Positions 46,130 to 54,092 of a stretch of 64,000 nucleotides of DNA are shown piece by piece. Both the position numbers and the translations under genes were made by a program. Origin of the DNA: Novilysobacter_A longmucuonensis. Its GTDB lineage: Bacteria > Pseudomonadota > Gammaproteobacteria > Xanthomonadales > Xanthomonadaceae. How positions within the stretch are numbered: the first letter of the stretch is position 1; each line of letters begins with the position of its first letter. Under the pieces are notes generated by a model. The model saw nothing but the letters and a program-made list of their open reading frames with translations, ran no database searches and was not told where the DNA came from. Location of the stretch: NCBI RefSeq assembly GCF_046600735.1, contig NZ_JBJMAW010000008.1, positions 1 through 64,000 of the forward strand, given 5' to 3'.

Positions 46130-47437
46130 ATGTTCATCTGCCGTCGCCCACTGCTGTCATTACTGCTTCCCGCCCTGGTGCTGGCGGCCATGGCCATGCC
46201 GGCCCATGCCCAGCTCGTCGGCGGCATGCGCGCAGGCAGCCTGCCGGTGACGGTCCCCGGTCAGCGGCGCGTGTCCGGCGCGGTGCCGCGGCTGCGGCGC
46301 GACCTGCCCGATGTGGTCCCGGAAGCGGCGTCGCGGCTCGGCAACCCCCGGCTCGAACGGCTGCTCAGGCGCCACCCGAAGCTGCTCGACGTCGACCCGG
46401 CCGGCGCGCCGGTGGTCCGCAGCGAAGTGGTCGCGATAGACCCTAGCGTCGAGGCGCTGCAACTCGCACGCGTGGCCGGCTTCAGCGTCGGCGACGAGCG
46501 CACGCTGCAGGCCCTGGGGCTGCGCGTCGTCGTGCTGCGCAGCCCCGAGGGCACCGGCACCCGCGCGGCATTGCAGCAGCTGCGCCGGCTCGATCCATCG
46601 GGCAGCTACGACTTCAACCACCTGTACTCCGGTGCCGCCGGCGCTATGGCCGCGGGCCCGGTGCGTGCACCCGTGTCCGGGCCGGCCGCACCTGCGGTCC
46701 GCATCGGCTTGATCGACAGTGGCGTGGCGCGCGGGCATCCGGCGCTGGCCGGGGTCGACGTGCACAGCTGGGGCTGCGACGGCGCGCCCGTCGCCGATGC
46801 GCACGGCACTGCGGTGGCCTCGTTGCTGATGGGCGCAGCGGACGGCGGCGCGGCGTCGGGCGGCACCCTGTTCGCGGCCGACATCTACTGCGGACGCCCG
46901 ACCGGCGGCGCGGTGACCGGCTATGCCGAGGCCATGGCGTGGCTGGCGCAGGAAGGCGTCGGGGTGATCAACCTGAGCCTGGTCGGCCCGCACAACGCCC
47001 TGCTGCGGCGCGCGACCGAGGCGCTCGCGGCGCGGGGACACGTGCTGGTGGCGGCGGTCGGCAACGACGGCCCGGCGGCGCCGCCGCTGTTCCCGGCGGC
47101 GTATCCCGAGGTGATGGGCGTCACCGCGGTCGACCGCCGCCAGCGTGCGCTGCCCGAAGCCGGGCGCGGAGTGCAGGTCGACTTCGCCGCGCTCGGCAGC
47201 GAGCTGCGCGCCGCACGGCCCGACGGCCTGTGGGGCACGGTGCGCGGCACCTCGTTCGCCGCACCGCTGGTGGCCCGGGCCGCCGCCGCCGCATACCTTG
47301 TTGCGCCCGACCCGGCCCGCGCCGCACAACTTCGCGCGCAAATGGCCGAGCGCGCGCGTGACCTGGGCACCGCCGGGCGTGACGACACCTATGGCCATGG
47401 CCTGGTCGCACCGGCCGCGGCGACCGGCTCACGCTGA
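46130..47437 (+). CDS. Exported S8 (subtilisin-like) serine protease
   Basis: A 435-residue protein from the ATG at 46130, where a clear signal peptide begins (MFICRRPLLSLLLPALVLAA..AHAQ). A region of about 150 residues follows that may act as a propeptide (RVSGAVPRLRRDLPDVVPEAASRLGNPRLERLL). The catalytic domain has IGLIDSGV (D196), DAHGTAVASLL (H225) and GTVRGTSFAAPLVA (S375), with oxyanion Asn in VAAVGND. The triad is complete. It is divergent from the ECF/anti-sigma operon. Whether the protease feeds back on the anti-sigma factor or is a secreted effector is unknown. Confidence 0.92.
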   Translation: MFICRRPLLSLLLPALVLAAMAMPAHAQLVGGMRAGSLPVTVPGQRRVSGAVPRLRRDLPDVVPEAASRLGNPRLERLLRRHPKLLDVDPAGAPVVRSEVVAIDPSVEALQLARVAGFSVGDERTLQALGLRVVVLRSPEGTGTRAALQQLRRLDPSGSYDFNHLYSGAAGAMAAGPVRAPVSGPAAPAVRIGLIDSGVARGHPALAGVDVHSWGCDGAPVADAHGTAVASLLMGAADGGAASGGTLFAADIYCGRPTGGAVTGYAEAMAWLAQEGVGVINLSLVGPHNALLRRATEALAARGHVLVAAVGNDGPAAPPLFPAAYPEVMGVTAVDRRQRALPEAGRGVQVDFAALGSELRAARPDGLWGTVRGTSFAAPLVARAAAAAYLVAPDPARAAQLRAQMAERARDLGTAGRDDTYGHGLVAPAAATGSR

Positions 47438-47465
47438 ACGAACCCTGAGTACGGCCGGAGCGGCG

Positions 47466-47493
47466 GGAAGAAACCGGCGAGCCCAGTCGTAAT
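47466..47493 (+). promoter_or_regulatory. Putative ECF-type promoter of the exported Ala-rich protein
   Basis: GGAAGAAA (47466-47473), 14 bp, CGTAAT (47488-47493), about 47 bp before the ATG at 47541. Boxes and spacing match the motif upstream of the ECF sigma gene, including the shared CCC in the spacer. Likely the second promoter of the same regulon. Confidence 0.58.
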
Positions 47494-47540
47494 CCCTGCA
47501 AGAGCCGCGGAATGGTCCGCCGCCAGAGGAGACGACACCG

Positions 47541-48251
47541 ATGAATTCCAGACTTCTACTGCCCAGCATCCTGTTCACCAGCCTGCTTGCCCTGCATCCG
47601 GCCGCGTCCGCGCAGGAGGCTTCGGCCGACGCGGTCGCCGCCGCCGCGGCGCACGCCGAGGTCCCGACCCGGCAGCTCGCCGAGCGTTACGCCTACCTGG
47701 TCGGTACGACCGAAGCCGCGGCCGAGCTGGTCCAGAGCATGCGAGCGGACGCCGACACCGGCACCGTCATGGGCTACGGCGAGATCGACATGGCGCTCGC
47801 GCTGTCGGGTGCGCTGATCGAGGCCGGCAACGTCGCCGACATCGATGCCGCGACCGGTACGGTCATGCAGCTGCGTGCCGACGGCGTGGGCTGGGGCGAG
47901 ATCGCGCAGACGCTCGGCTTCAACCTCGGCGACGTGGTCAGCGCGGCCCACCGTGTCGATGCGGCCGGCCAGGCCGGCGCGCAGGCCGGAGCGGCTATGG
48001 CCATTGCCGAAGAGGCACGGGGCCGCGCCGCCGCAAGTGCCGGCGCCGAGACCGCGGCGTCGGCCCGCGTCCAGGCCGGCGTGGGCGCCGATGTGGCCGC
48101 CGATGCGCGGGTGAACGCGCGTATCGACGCGGGCCTGCGCGGCACCACCTCCGGCCGCCCGGTCGGCGTCAGCGTACCGGTCCTGCCGCAGCGGGTCGAG
48201 CGCCCGGCACGGCCGGAGCGCCCGGTGCGTCCCATCGGCGGCGGTCGCTGA
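47541..48251 (+). CDS. Exported Ala-rich protein of unknown function
   Basis: A 236-residue secreted protein with a good signal peptide (MNSRLLLPSILFTSLLALHPAASAQ). The first half is helical: VPTRQLAERYAYLVGTTEAAAELVQSMR, then MQLRADGVGWGEIAQTLGFNLGDVVSAAHR, which resembles the GWGxIAxxLGxxLG element in several proteobacterial periplasmic proteins. The second half is low-complexity Ala/Gly/Val (for example AAASAGAETAASARVQAGVG) ending in a Pro/Arg-rich tail. No catalytic residues. A putative ECF promoter precedes it and a strong terminator follows, so it is transcribed alone. Confidence 0.75.
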   Translation: MNSRLLLPSILFTSLLALHPAASAQEASADAVAAAAAHAEVPTRQLAERYAYLVGTTEAAAELVQSMRADADTGTVMGYGEIDMALALSGALIEAGNVADIDAATGTVMQLRADGVGWGEIAQTLGFNLGDVVSAAHRVDAAGQAGAQAGAAMAIAEEARGRAAASAGAETAASARVQAGVGADVAADARVNARIDAGLRGTTSGRPVGVSVPVLPQRVERPARPERPVRPIGGGR

Positions 48252-48263
48252 TCCATGTTTGAC

Positions 48264-48296
48264 CCGTCGAGCGCGACCGGCGCTCGACGGTTTTTT
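48264..48296 (+). terminator. Rho-independent terminator
   Basis: The stem CGTCGAGCG/CGCTCGACG (about 48265-48289) closes a 7-nt loop and is followed by TTTTTT. It ends the Ala-rich protein transcript. Confidence 0.92.
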
Positions 48297-48320
48297 CTCT
48301 GATCGACAAAGGGTTACCCG

Positions 48321-49139
48321 ATGATGCGTTTCCGTCTCACCATGATGTTCGCAGCCCTGGCCGCGACCGGCCTCGCCCACGCCGCCGACGGCAGCACTAC
48401 TGTCGGCATCGGCGTCGACTACAACAGCGGCGACTACGGCTCGGAGATCTCCACCGACATCCTGTCGGTCCCGTTGGACCTGCGCCACCGGCGCGGCAAC
48501 TGGAGCCTGCGCGCGAGCGTGCCGTGGCTGCAGGTGTCGGGCGATCCGAACGTGTTGCCGGCGGTCGGCCCGGTGCCGAACTTCAACCCGGTCGGACGCG
48601 GCCGCACCGGCCTGGTCGGCGGCCCGCCCGGCGGCGGCGAGGAAGCGTCGCCCGAAAGCGGCAGCGCCTCGGGCATCGGCGATGTGACCCTCGCCGCGGC
48701 CTACTCGCTGCCGACCGGCAACGCGGTGGGCGTCGACCTCGGCGCCAACGCCAAGATCGCCACCGCCGACGAGGACAAGGGCCTGGGCACCGGCGCCAAC
48801 GACTATGGCGTCAGCCTCGACCTGTATCGCGACTTCGATGGCACGGTGCTGTTCGGCGGCGTCGGCCACACCTGGCTCGGCAGCTCGACCTACATCGACG
48901 TGGACAGCGTGCAAAGCGGCAATTTGGGCGTGAGCCAGCGCGCCGGACGCGGCCGCCTGGGCGTGATGTACGACCACCGCACCGCCAGCGCCAGTGGCCT
49001 GGACGACCGCCGCGACGCGATTGCGTTCTTCAGCCTGCCCAACGCCAGTGGCGGCAGGATGCAGCTGTACGCCAGTCGCGGCCTGTCCGACGGCAGCCCC
49101 GAATGGGGCGCGGGGATCGCGCTCAGCACCGGGTTCTGA
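48321..49139 (+). CDS. Putative outer-membrane beta-barrel protein
   Basis: A 272-residue protein with a signal peptide (MMRFRLTMMFAALAATGLAHAA). The mature part shows amphipathic alternation: STTVGIGVDYNSGDYGSEISTDILSVPLDLRHRRGNWSLRASVPWLQV, LAAAYSLPTGNAVGVDLGANAKI and GGVGHTWLGSST. It ends MQLYASRGLSDGSPEWGAGIALSTGF, with the C-terminal Phe used by the BAM complex. It resembles the DUF3187/phenol-degradation MetA-type transport barrels. A Gly/Pro-rich loop (about residues 92-112) is probably extracellular. It lies downstream of the ECF-linked secreted protein but behind a terminator, so joint regulation is uncertain. Confidence 0.78.
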   Translation: MMRFRLTMMFAALAATGLAHAADGSTTVGIGVDYNSGDYGSEISTDILSVPLDLRHRRGNWSLRASVPWLQVSGDPNVLPAVGPVPNFNPVGRGRTGLVGGPPGGGEEASPESGSASGIGDVTLAAAYSLPTGNAVGVDLGANAKIATADEDKGLGTGANDYGVSLDLYRDFDGTVLFGGVGHTWLGSSTYIDVDSVQSGNLGVSQRAGRGRLGVMYDHRTASASGLDDRRDAIAFFSLPNASGGRMQLYASRGLSDGSPEWGAGIALSTGF

Positions 49140-49183
49140 CGTTCGAGGCGCCAAGCCGCGTGCTGCCGCGCCAATGCTTCGGT

Positions 49184-49213
49184 GAAAAAGCCCCGCACTC
49201 GCGGGGCTTTTTC
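49184..49213. terminator. Bidirectional terminator
   Basis: GAAAAAGCCCCGCACTCGCGGGGCTTTTTC: a GCCCCGC/GCGGGGC stem with A and T tracts on both sides. It lies between the convergent beta-barrel and metallophosphoesterase genes. Confidence 0.93.
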
Positions 49214-49258
49214 ATGGCTCGCCCCGGGTGGCGGGACACGGCGACAGGGGCTGCGCGG

Positions 49259-49756
49259 TCATCGCACCGCGGCTCGGGATTCATCAGGCCCACCGCCACC
49301 GAGCAGGTCGACGATGCGCGGCGTGATCGACCGATCCACCACGATGAGTTCGGCGGCCGTGGTCGGCAGGCTGAACCGCCGCCGGCCGGCACTGCCGGGA
49401 TTGACGAAGAGCACCCCGTCGCGCTCTTTGATCAGCGGGCGATGCGAATGCCCGGACAAGACCACGTCGACCCCTGCGGCGGCCGGATCGATGTCCAGCT
49501 CGGCCAGATCGTGCAGTACGTGCACGCAGATTCCGCCCAGGGTCACGCGCTGGATCTCGGGCACCGCCTCGGCCCACTCGCCGGTGTCGATGTTGCCGCG
49601 GATCGCCGTCACCGGCGCCAGCGCGGCGAGTTCGGCCAGTATCTCCGGTCGCCCGATGTCGCCGGCATGCACGATGTGATCGCAGCCGCGCAGGAACTCG
49701 ATCGCCTCCGGTCGGAGCAGGCTGTGGGTGTCGGAGATGAGGCCGATGCGGAACAT
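49259..49756 (-). CDS. YfcE/MJ0936-type metallophosphoesterase
   Basis: A 165-residue calcineurin-like phosphoesterase. GLISDTHSLL (D-x-H), HIVHAGDIG (GD), IRGNID (GN), HDLA, and LSGHSHRP (GHxH) provide the full dinuclear metal set. FVNPGSAGRRR is the family C-terminal motif. Homologues hydrolyse phosphodiesters in vitro; physiological substrates are not settled. No signal peptide, so cytoplasmic. It converges with the beta-barrel gene and is separated from purA by 315 bp of repeats. Confidence 0.93.
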   Translation of the reverse strand: MFRIGLISDTHSLLRPEAIEFLRGCDHIVHAGDIGRPEILAELAALAPVTAIRGNIDTGEWAEAVPEIQRVTLGGICVHVLHDLAELDIDPAAAGVDVVLSGHSHRPLIKERDGVLFVNPGSAGRRRFSLPTTAAELIVVDRSITPRIVDLLGGGGPDESRAAVR

Positions 49757-49904
49757 GGTGCGGGTCCCGGGTCGTGAGGCTTTTCCGCCTGGGCGAATGT
49801 GTCGGATGCCTTTGCGGGCAGCCTAGGCTTGCGCGCGCTTGTGCCCGGTGAGGGCGTGGCGGTCGTGCCGCGGGTTGCTGCGGAGGCACCCGGCCCACAC
49901 AGCA

Positions 49905-49930
49905 AAAGGCCGCGCGGGCGCGCGGCCTTT
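49905..49930 (-). terminator. purA terminator-like hairpin
   Basis: AAAGGCCGCGC/GCGCGGCCTTT with a GGGC loop; on the minus strand it is followed by TTTTGC. It lies 142 bp after the purA stop in the direction of transcription. Confidence 0.75.
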
Positions 49931-50000
49931 AATGACATCAGGCGTCGAGGCAAGCCGCTGCAGGGCGTGCCGCGGCCAAATGGCGCGTGCCCTCACCCCG

Positions 50001-50028
50001 GCCCTCTCCCGCCAGCGGGAGAGCGGGC
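50001..50028. repeat. CCCTCTCCCGC hairpin repeat
   Basis: GCCCTCTCCCGCCAGCGGGAGAGCGGGC preceded by CCCTCACCCCG, same family as 8760-8798. The remaining part of the gap 49757-50071 holds only the purA terminator. Confidence 0.7.
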
Positions 50029-50071
50029 ACAAGTTGGCCGGTCCGGGCTCTGCGCGTGGACGGGCGCGCCC

Positions 50072-51364
50072 TCAGGCCCACGGGTCCTGCAGCACGATGT
50101 TGGCGTCGCGGTCCGGTCCGGTGCTCACCATTGCCAACGGACAGCCGGACAGCTCCTCCAGCGCGCGCAGGTAGGCGCGGGCGGCCGGCGGCAGCTGCTC
50201 CCACTCGGTGATGCCGTGGGTGGACTCCTGCCAGCCGGGGAACTCCAGGTACACCGGCTCGCACTCGTCCCAGCCCTGCGCGTCCAGCGGGGCGTACTCG
50301 GTCTGCTTGCCGCGGTACTGGTAGCCGATGCACATCTTCAGGGTCGGCATGCCGTCGAGGATGTCGAGCTTGGTGATGCACAGGCCGCTGATGCCGTTGA
50401 TCGCGACCGCGCGCTTGAGCGCGACGATGTCGATCCAGCCGCAGCGGCGCGGGCGGCCGGTGGTGGCGCCGAACTCCTGGCCGCGCTTGCGGATGCCCTC
50501 GCCGACCTCGTCATGCAACTCGGTCGGGAATGGTCCGCCGCCGACTCGGGTGGCGTAGGCCTTGGCGATGCCGAGCACGTAGTCGATCGCGTCGGCGCCG
50601 ACACCGGTGCCGGCCAGCGCGCCGCCGACGGTGGTGTTGCTGGAGGTCACGTACGGGTAGGTGCCGTGGTCGATGTCCAGCAGCGAGCCCTGCGCGCCCT
50701 CAAACAGCACGCGCGCCCCGGACTTGCGCAGCTCGTGCAGAATGCCGGCGACGTCGGACTTCATCGGCTGCACGTACTCACCGAATTCCAGCGCCTCATC
50801 GAGCGTGCGCTGGAAGTCGACCGGCTCGACCTTGAGGTACTGGGTCAGCACGAAGTTGTGGTAATCCAGCGCGGCGCGCAGCTTCTCGGCCAGCTGCTCG
50901 GGATAGTGCAGGTCCGCAATCCGGATGCCGCGGCGGGCGACCTTGTCCTCGTAGGCCGGGCCGATGCCGCGCCCGGTGGTACCGATCGCCTTGCCGCCAG
51001 CGGCCTTCTCGCGGGCCTGGTCCAGGGCGATGTGGTACGGCATGATCAGCGGCGTGGCCGGGCTGATCTTCAGCCGCGAACGCACGTCGATACCTTCGGC
51101 CTCCAGCTCCTCGATCTCCTTGCGCAGCGCGGCCGGGCTCAGCACCACGCCATTGCCGATCAGGCACAGCGCGCCATCGCGCAGGATGCCCGAGGGGATC
51201 AGGTGCAGCACGGTCTTCTTGCCGCCGATGACCAGGGTGTGGCCGGCGTTGTGGCCGCCCTGGAAGCGCACCACCGCGCCGATCTGCTCGGTCAGCAGGT
51301 CGACGATCTTGCCCTTGCCTTCATCGCCCCACTGGGCCCCGAGAACGACGACTGACTGACCCAT
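50072..51364 (-). CDS. purA: Adenylosuccinate synthetase
   Basis: GTP-dependent joining of IMP and aspartate to adenylosuccinate, the first committed AMP step. 430 residues, normal for the family. VVVLGAQWGDEGKGKIVDLL is the GTP-binding start, followed by FQGGHNAGHTLV, TTGRGIGPAYEDK, FEGAQGSLLDIDHGTYPYVTSS and ATTGRPRRCGW. The start at 51364 follows an AGGAG; a longer frame upstream is not conserved. It sits downstream of the hfl genes as in other gamma-proteobacteria but is separated from DUF2065 by a terminator and REPs, so it has its own promoter. Confidence 0.98.
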   Translation of the reverse strand: MGQSVVVLGAQWGDEGKGKIVDLLTEQIGAVVRFQGGHNAGHTLVIGGKKTVLHLIPSGILRDGALCLIGNGVVLSPAALRKEIEELEAEGIDVRSRLKISPATPLIMPYHIALDQAREKAAGGKAIGTTGRGIGPAYEDKVARRGIRIADLHYPEQLAEKLRAALDYHNFVLTQYLKVEPVDFQRTLDEALEFGEYVQPMKSDVAGILHELRKSGARVLFEGAQGSLLDIDHGTYPYVTSSNTTVGGALAGTGVGADAIDYVLGIAKAYATRVGGGPFPTELHDEVGEGIRKRGQEFGATTGRPRRCGWIDIVALKRAVAINGISGLCITKLDILDGMPTLKMCIGYQYRGKQTEYAPLDAQGWDECEPVYLEFPGWQESTHGITEWEQLPPAARAYLRALEELSGCPLAMVSTGPDRDANIVLQDPWA

Positions 51365-51426
51365 TGCATTGCTCCTGGCACATGGAAATCCGGCGTGGGG
51401 CCGGCTTGGCGGAAAAGTCCGCACAC

Positions 51427-51464
51427 AGAAAAAGCCGGCGGGAATGCCCCTCCGGCTTTTGTGC
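51427..51464 (-). terminator. Terminator upstream of purA
   Basis: AAAAGCCGG/CCGGCTTTT stem nested in GCAC/GTGC; on the minus strand it ends CCGGCTTTTTCTG. It would stop transcripts arriving from the hfq-hfl-DUF2065 genes, and lies in the purA 5' region. Confidence 0.75.
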
Positions 51465-51497
51465 ATTATCCCGGTTTTGGGGGGTGGGGGCCAGAGC

Positions 51498-51762
51498 GTA
51501 GAGCCGAGCTAGCTCGGCCGCCTTGGGTTGCTCGATTGCCGGGCTTGTTGGGCTGCCCGGATGCGCTGCGAGCAGGCTCGGCACTACGGGAGACGGGCCT
51601 CACGGATCTTCGCGATGGTGGGGGGCACAAAGAATGGTGCCCACCCTACCGGGGCCCGGCTCCGGGTAGGAGCGACGTGAGTCGCGATCGGGGTCGGGCG
51701 TGTGGTTGGTGGTCGCAACTTACGTCGCTCCTACAAAAGCTCGCGGCTGAAGCCGCTCCTAC
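51498..51762. repeat. Cluster of GTAG REPs between DUF2065 and purA
   Basis: A SMAG-like pair GTAGAGCCGAGCTAGCTCGGC ... GAGCAGGCTCGGCACTAC (51498-51587). A GGGCACAAAGAATGGTGCCC hairpin lies near 51620. Then a GTAGGAGCGACGTGAGTCGCGATC element (51666) has two right-hand halves of different subfamilies ending at 51734 and 51762. The 408-bp gap holds no gene. Confidence 0.8.
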
Positions 51763-51772
51763 AAAAGGCTGT

Positions 51773-51961
51773 TTACCGGCGCACCAGCCACAAGGCTGCG
51801 AGGCCGAGGCCCAATACCACGGCGCCCAACAGACGCACCTGGCGGTCGGGCAGCGCGAGCAGCTGCTCGGCGGCGCGCTTCCAACTGCCGGGCGCGACGA
51901 ACAGGAACAGGCCTTCGAGCACCGCGACCAGGCACAGCGCCGACAGCAGCTCGGCGGCCAC
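51773..51961 (-). CDS. DUF2065 small membrane protein
   Basis: A 62-residue protein with two hydrophobic helices: LLSALCLVAVLEGLFLFVAP and VRLLGAVVLGLGLAALWLV, joined by a short basic loop (GSWKRAAEQLLALPDRQ). This matches DUF2065 (YjeT of E. coli), which sits after hflC and before purA in many gamma-proteobacteria. Function is unknown; probably accessory to HflKC. It starts 3 bp after hflC. Confidence 0.88.
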   Translation of the reverse strand: MAAELLSALCLVAVLEGLFLFVAPGSWKRAAEQLLALPDRQVRLLGAVVLGLGLAALWLVRR

Positions 51962-51964
51962 GGA

Positions 51965-52828
51965 TCAGTCGTCGTCGGTCAGGTATTGGAGGAACGCATC
52001 GTCGCGGTCCAGCACGATCACCGACTGGCCATCGTCGAAGGACTCGCGATAGGCCTCCAGGCTGCGCTGGAATGCATAGAACGCCGGGTCCTTGTTGGCC
52101 GCCTGGGCATAGGTGCGGGCCGCCACGGCATCGCCTTCGCCGCGCAGCAGCTGGGCGTCACGCTCGGCCTCGGCCACGATCACCACCTGCTCGCGGTCGG
52201 CCTGCGCGCGGATGGTCTGCGCTGCCTCGGCGCCCTCCGCACGCAGCCGGCTGGCGACCTGCTGGCGTTGCGCGCGCATGCGCCGGTAGACGTCCTGGAT
52301 GACCTGGCTGTCGGTCGGCAGGTCGATGCGCTTGATGCGCAGGTCGACGATCTTCACCCCGACCGTGTCGGCACCGCGGTTGATGCCGGCAAGCTGGCGC
52401 TCGATGATTTCCGAGCGGTCGCCGGAGACCACCTCCTGCAGCGTGCGCTCGTTGATCTCGTTGCGCAGCGAATCCTTGATGATCGGGGCCAGGCGCGCAA
52501 CCGCGATTTCCTCGCTGCCGCCGGTGGCGCGATAGAACGCACGCACGTCCTCGATCATCCCAACGGCAAAGAAGTCGACCGCGACGTCCTTGCGTTCGGA
52601 GGTGAGGTAGCGCTCCGGCTCGGCGTCGAGCACCGTCAGGCGCCGGTCGAACACGCGCGCGGTCTCGACCAGCGGCACCTTGAAATGCAGGCCCGGGCCC
52701 AGGTCGGTGCGGGCCACGCGGCCGAGGTTGAGGACCATACCGGTCTCGCCGGGGGCGACCACGAACATCGAGCCGAGCAGGCCCAGCAGCACGAGTGCTG
52801 CCGCGGCGATCCACAGGGAAAACTTCAT
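51965..52828 (-). CDS. hflC: HflC, SPFH subunit of the FtsH-regulating HflKC complex
   Basis: Partner of HflK in a large periplasmic membrane cage that encloses and modulates FtsH. 287 residues. One N-terminal membrane helix (about residues 4-23) precedes VVAPGETGMVLNLGRVARTDLGPGLHFKVPLVETARVFDRRL, the Band 7 start. ADTVGVKIVDLRIKRIDLPTDSQVIQDVYRRMRAQRQQVASRLRAEGAEAAQ is the helical SPFH hallmark. The C-terminus ends SVIVLDRDDAFLQYL. Its start overlaps the hflK stop (ATGA), keeping the two subunits in equal amounts. Confidence 0.97.
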   Translation of the reverse strand: MKFSLWIAAAALVLLGLLGSMFVVAPGETGMVLNLGRVARTDLGPGLHFKVPLVETARVFDRRLTVLDAEPERYLTSERKDVAVDFFAVGMIEDVRAFYRATGGSEEIAVARLAPIIKDSLRNEINERTLQEVVSGDRSEIIERQLAGINRGADTVGVKIVDLRIKRIDLPTDSQVIQDVYRRMRAQRQQVASRLRAEGAEAAQTIRAQADREQVVIVAEAERDAQLLRGEGDAVAARTYAQAANKDPAFYAFQRSLEAYRESFDDGQSVIVLDRDDAFLQYLTDDD

Positions 52829-53946
52829 CGAGCCACCTCTTCACGGCCGCTCGGACGCGGCTGACGGATGCTGTTGCGGGAGGATCCGGACGTGTCCGGC
52901 GGGGCCAGCAGTTCCGGGGTCAGCATCGGCGTCACCGGCCGGTCGGCGTTGCGCGAGTCGCGGCTCGCGCCGGCGCCCTCGGCCATCGGCACGTAGATCA
53001 ACTGGCGCGAGTCGCCGCCGACGATCTTGCGGTTGTCGGCCAGTACCTGCTGCACGGTCTCCAGCCACAGGCGCTTGCGGGTGACCTCCGGCGCGTCCTG
53101 GTAGGCGTCGACCAGCAAGGAGAACCGATCGGCATCACCTTCGGCGCGCGCGACCGCCGCGGTCTTGTAGCCTTCGGCGGTGGTGCGCAGGCGTGCAGCC
53201 AGGCCGCGCGCCTCCGGCACGATCTGCGCGGCGTAGGCGCGGGCCTCGCTGATCAGGCGGTCCTTGTCCTGCTGGGCGCTGTTGACGTCGTCGAAGGCCG
53301 GCTTGACCTCTTCGGGCGGGCGCGCGTTGGCCAGGTTGAGTTCGGTCACGATCAGCCCGGTGCGGTAGGCCTCCAGCGAAGCCTGCAGCTGCTCGCGGGC
53401 CGACACCGCCAGCGCGTCACGCGCGCCCAGCACGGTGTCCAGCGTGGAGCGGCCGACCTGCTCGCGCACGGTGCTCAGCGCGGCCTGCTGCAGCATGAGG
53501 TCGGCATCGCGGGTGCCGAACAGGTAGCGCTGCGGATCATTGACCCGGTACTGCACGTTGACCTCGACCTGCACGATGTTCTCGTCGCGCGTCAGCACCG
53601 GCACGTTGGTGCTGAAGGTCTTGATCGCGGTGGCGTTGACCTTGGTCACCCGCTCGATCGGCCATGGCCACTTGAAGTTGGGGCCCGGCTGCATGATCCG
53701 CGCGACCTGGCCGAAGCGCTGCACCACGCCGCGCTGTTGCTCGTTGATCAGCACGAAGCAGTTGAACACCAGCCACAGCGCGAATGCGAGCAGCACCCAG
53801 CGCAGAATGCCGCCGCCACCGCCGCCATCGAACAGGCCGCGCAGCGGGTCGAGCAGCGCATCGAGCCCGTTGCCACCGGGGCGTTGCCGCGGCGGGCGAT
53901 TGGACCCGCCGCCGGAGTTGTTGTTGCCAGGGGTGTTCCAGGCCAT
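52825..53946 (-). CDS. hflK: HflK, SPFH subunit of the FtsH-regulating HflKC complex
   Basis: 373 residues. A Gly/Asn/Pro-rich cytoplasmic N-terminus (WNTPGNNNSGGGSNRPP and GLFDGGGGGG) precedes one membrane helix (about residues 47-68). The SPFH domain follows: NEQQRGVVQRFGQVARIMQPGPNFKWPWPIERVTKVN, VQYRVNDPQRYLF, TGLIVTELNLANARPPEEVKPAFDDVNSAQQDKDR. The long periplasmic coiled coil extends to about residue 290 and the tail is Ser/Arg-rich. Together with HflC it controls FtsH access to membrane substrates. About 146 bp with short GGTGGGGTGAT repeats separate it from hflX. Confidence 0.97.
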   Translation of the reverse strand: MAWNTPGNNNSGGGSNRPPRQRPGGNGLDALLDPLRGLFDGGGGGGILRWVLLAFALWLVFNCFVLINEQQRGVVQRFGQVARIMQPGPNFKWPWPIERVTKVNATAIKTFSTNVPVLTRDENIVQVEVNVQYRVNDPQRYLFGTRDADLMLQQAALSTVREQVGRSTLDTVLGARDALAVSAREQLQASLEAYRTGLIVTELNLANARPPEEVKPAFDDVNSAQQDKDRLISEARAYAAQIVPEARGLAARLRTTAEGYKTAAVARAEGDADRFSLLVDAYQDAPEVTRKRLWLETVQQVLADNRKIVGGDSRQLIYVPMAEGAGASRDSRNADRPVTPMLTPELLAPPDTSGSSRNSIRQPRPSGREEVAR

Positions 53947-54092
53947 GCCCGCTCCAGGTGAATAAAGTCTCGTATCTGCGATCGTGCAGGCGGACGCCAG
54001 TCAGCTCGCGGCGCCCGGAGTGCTTCCAGGTGGGGTGATCCCAAGTGGGGTGATTGTCAGGTGAGTGATTCTAGGTGGGGGCCCGGGTGGGC

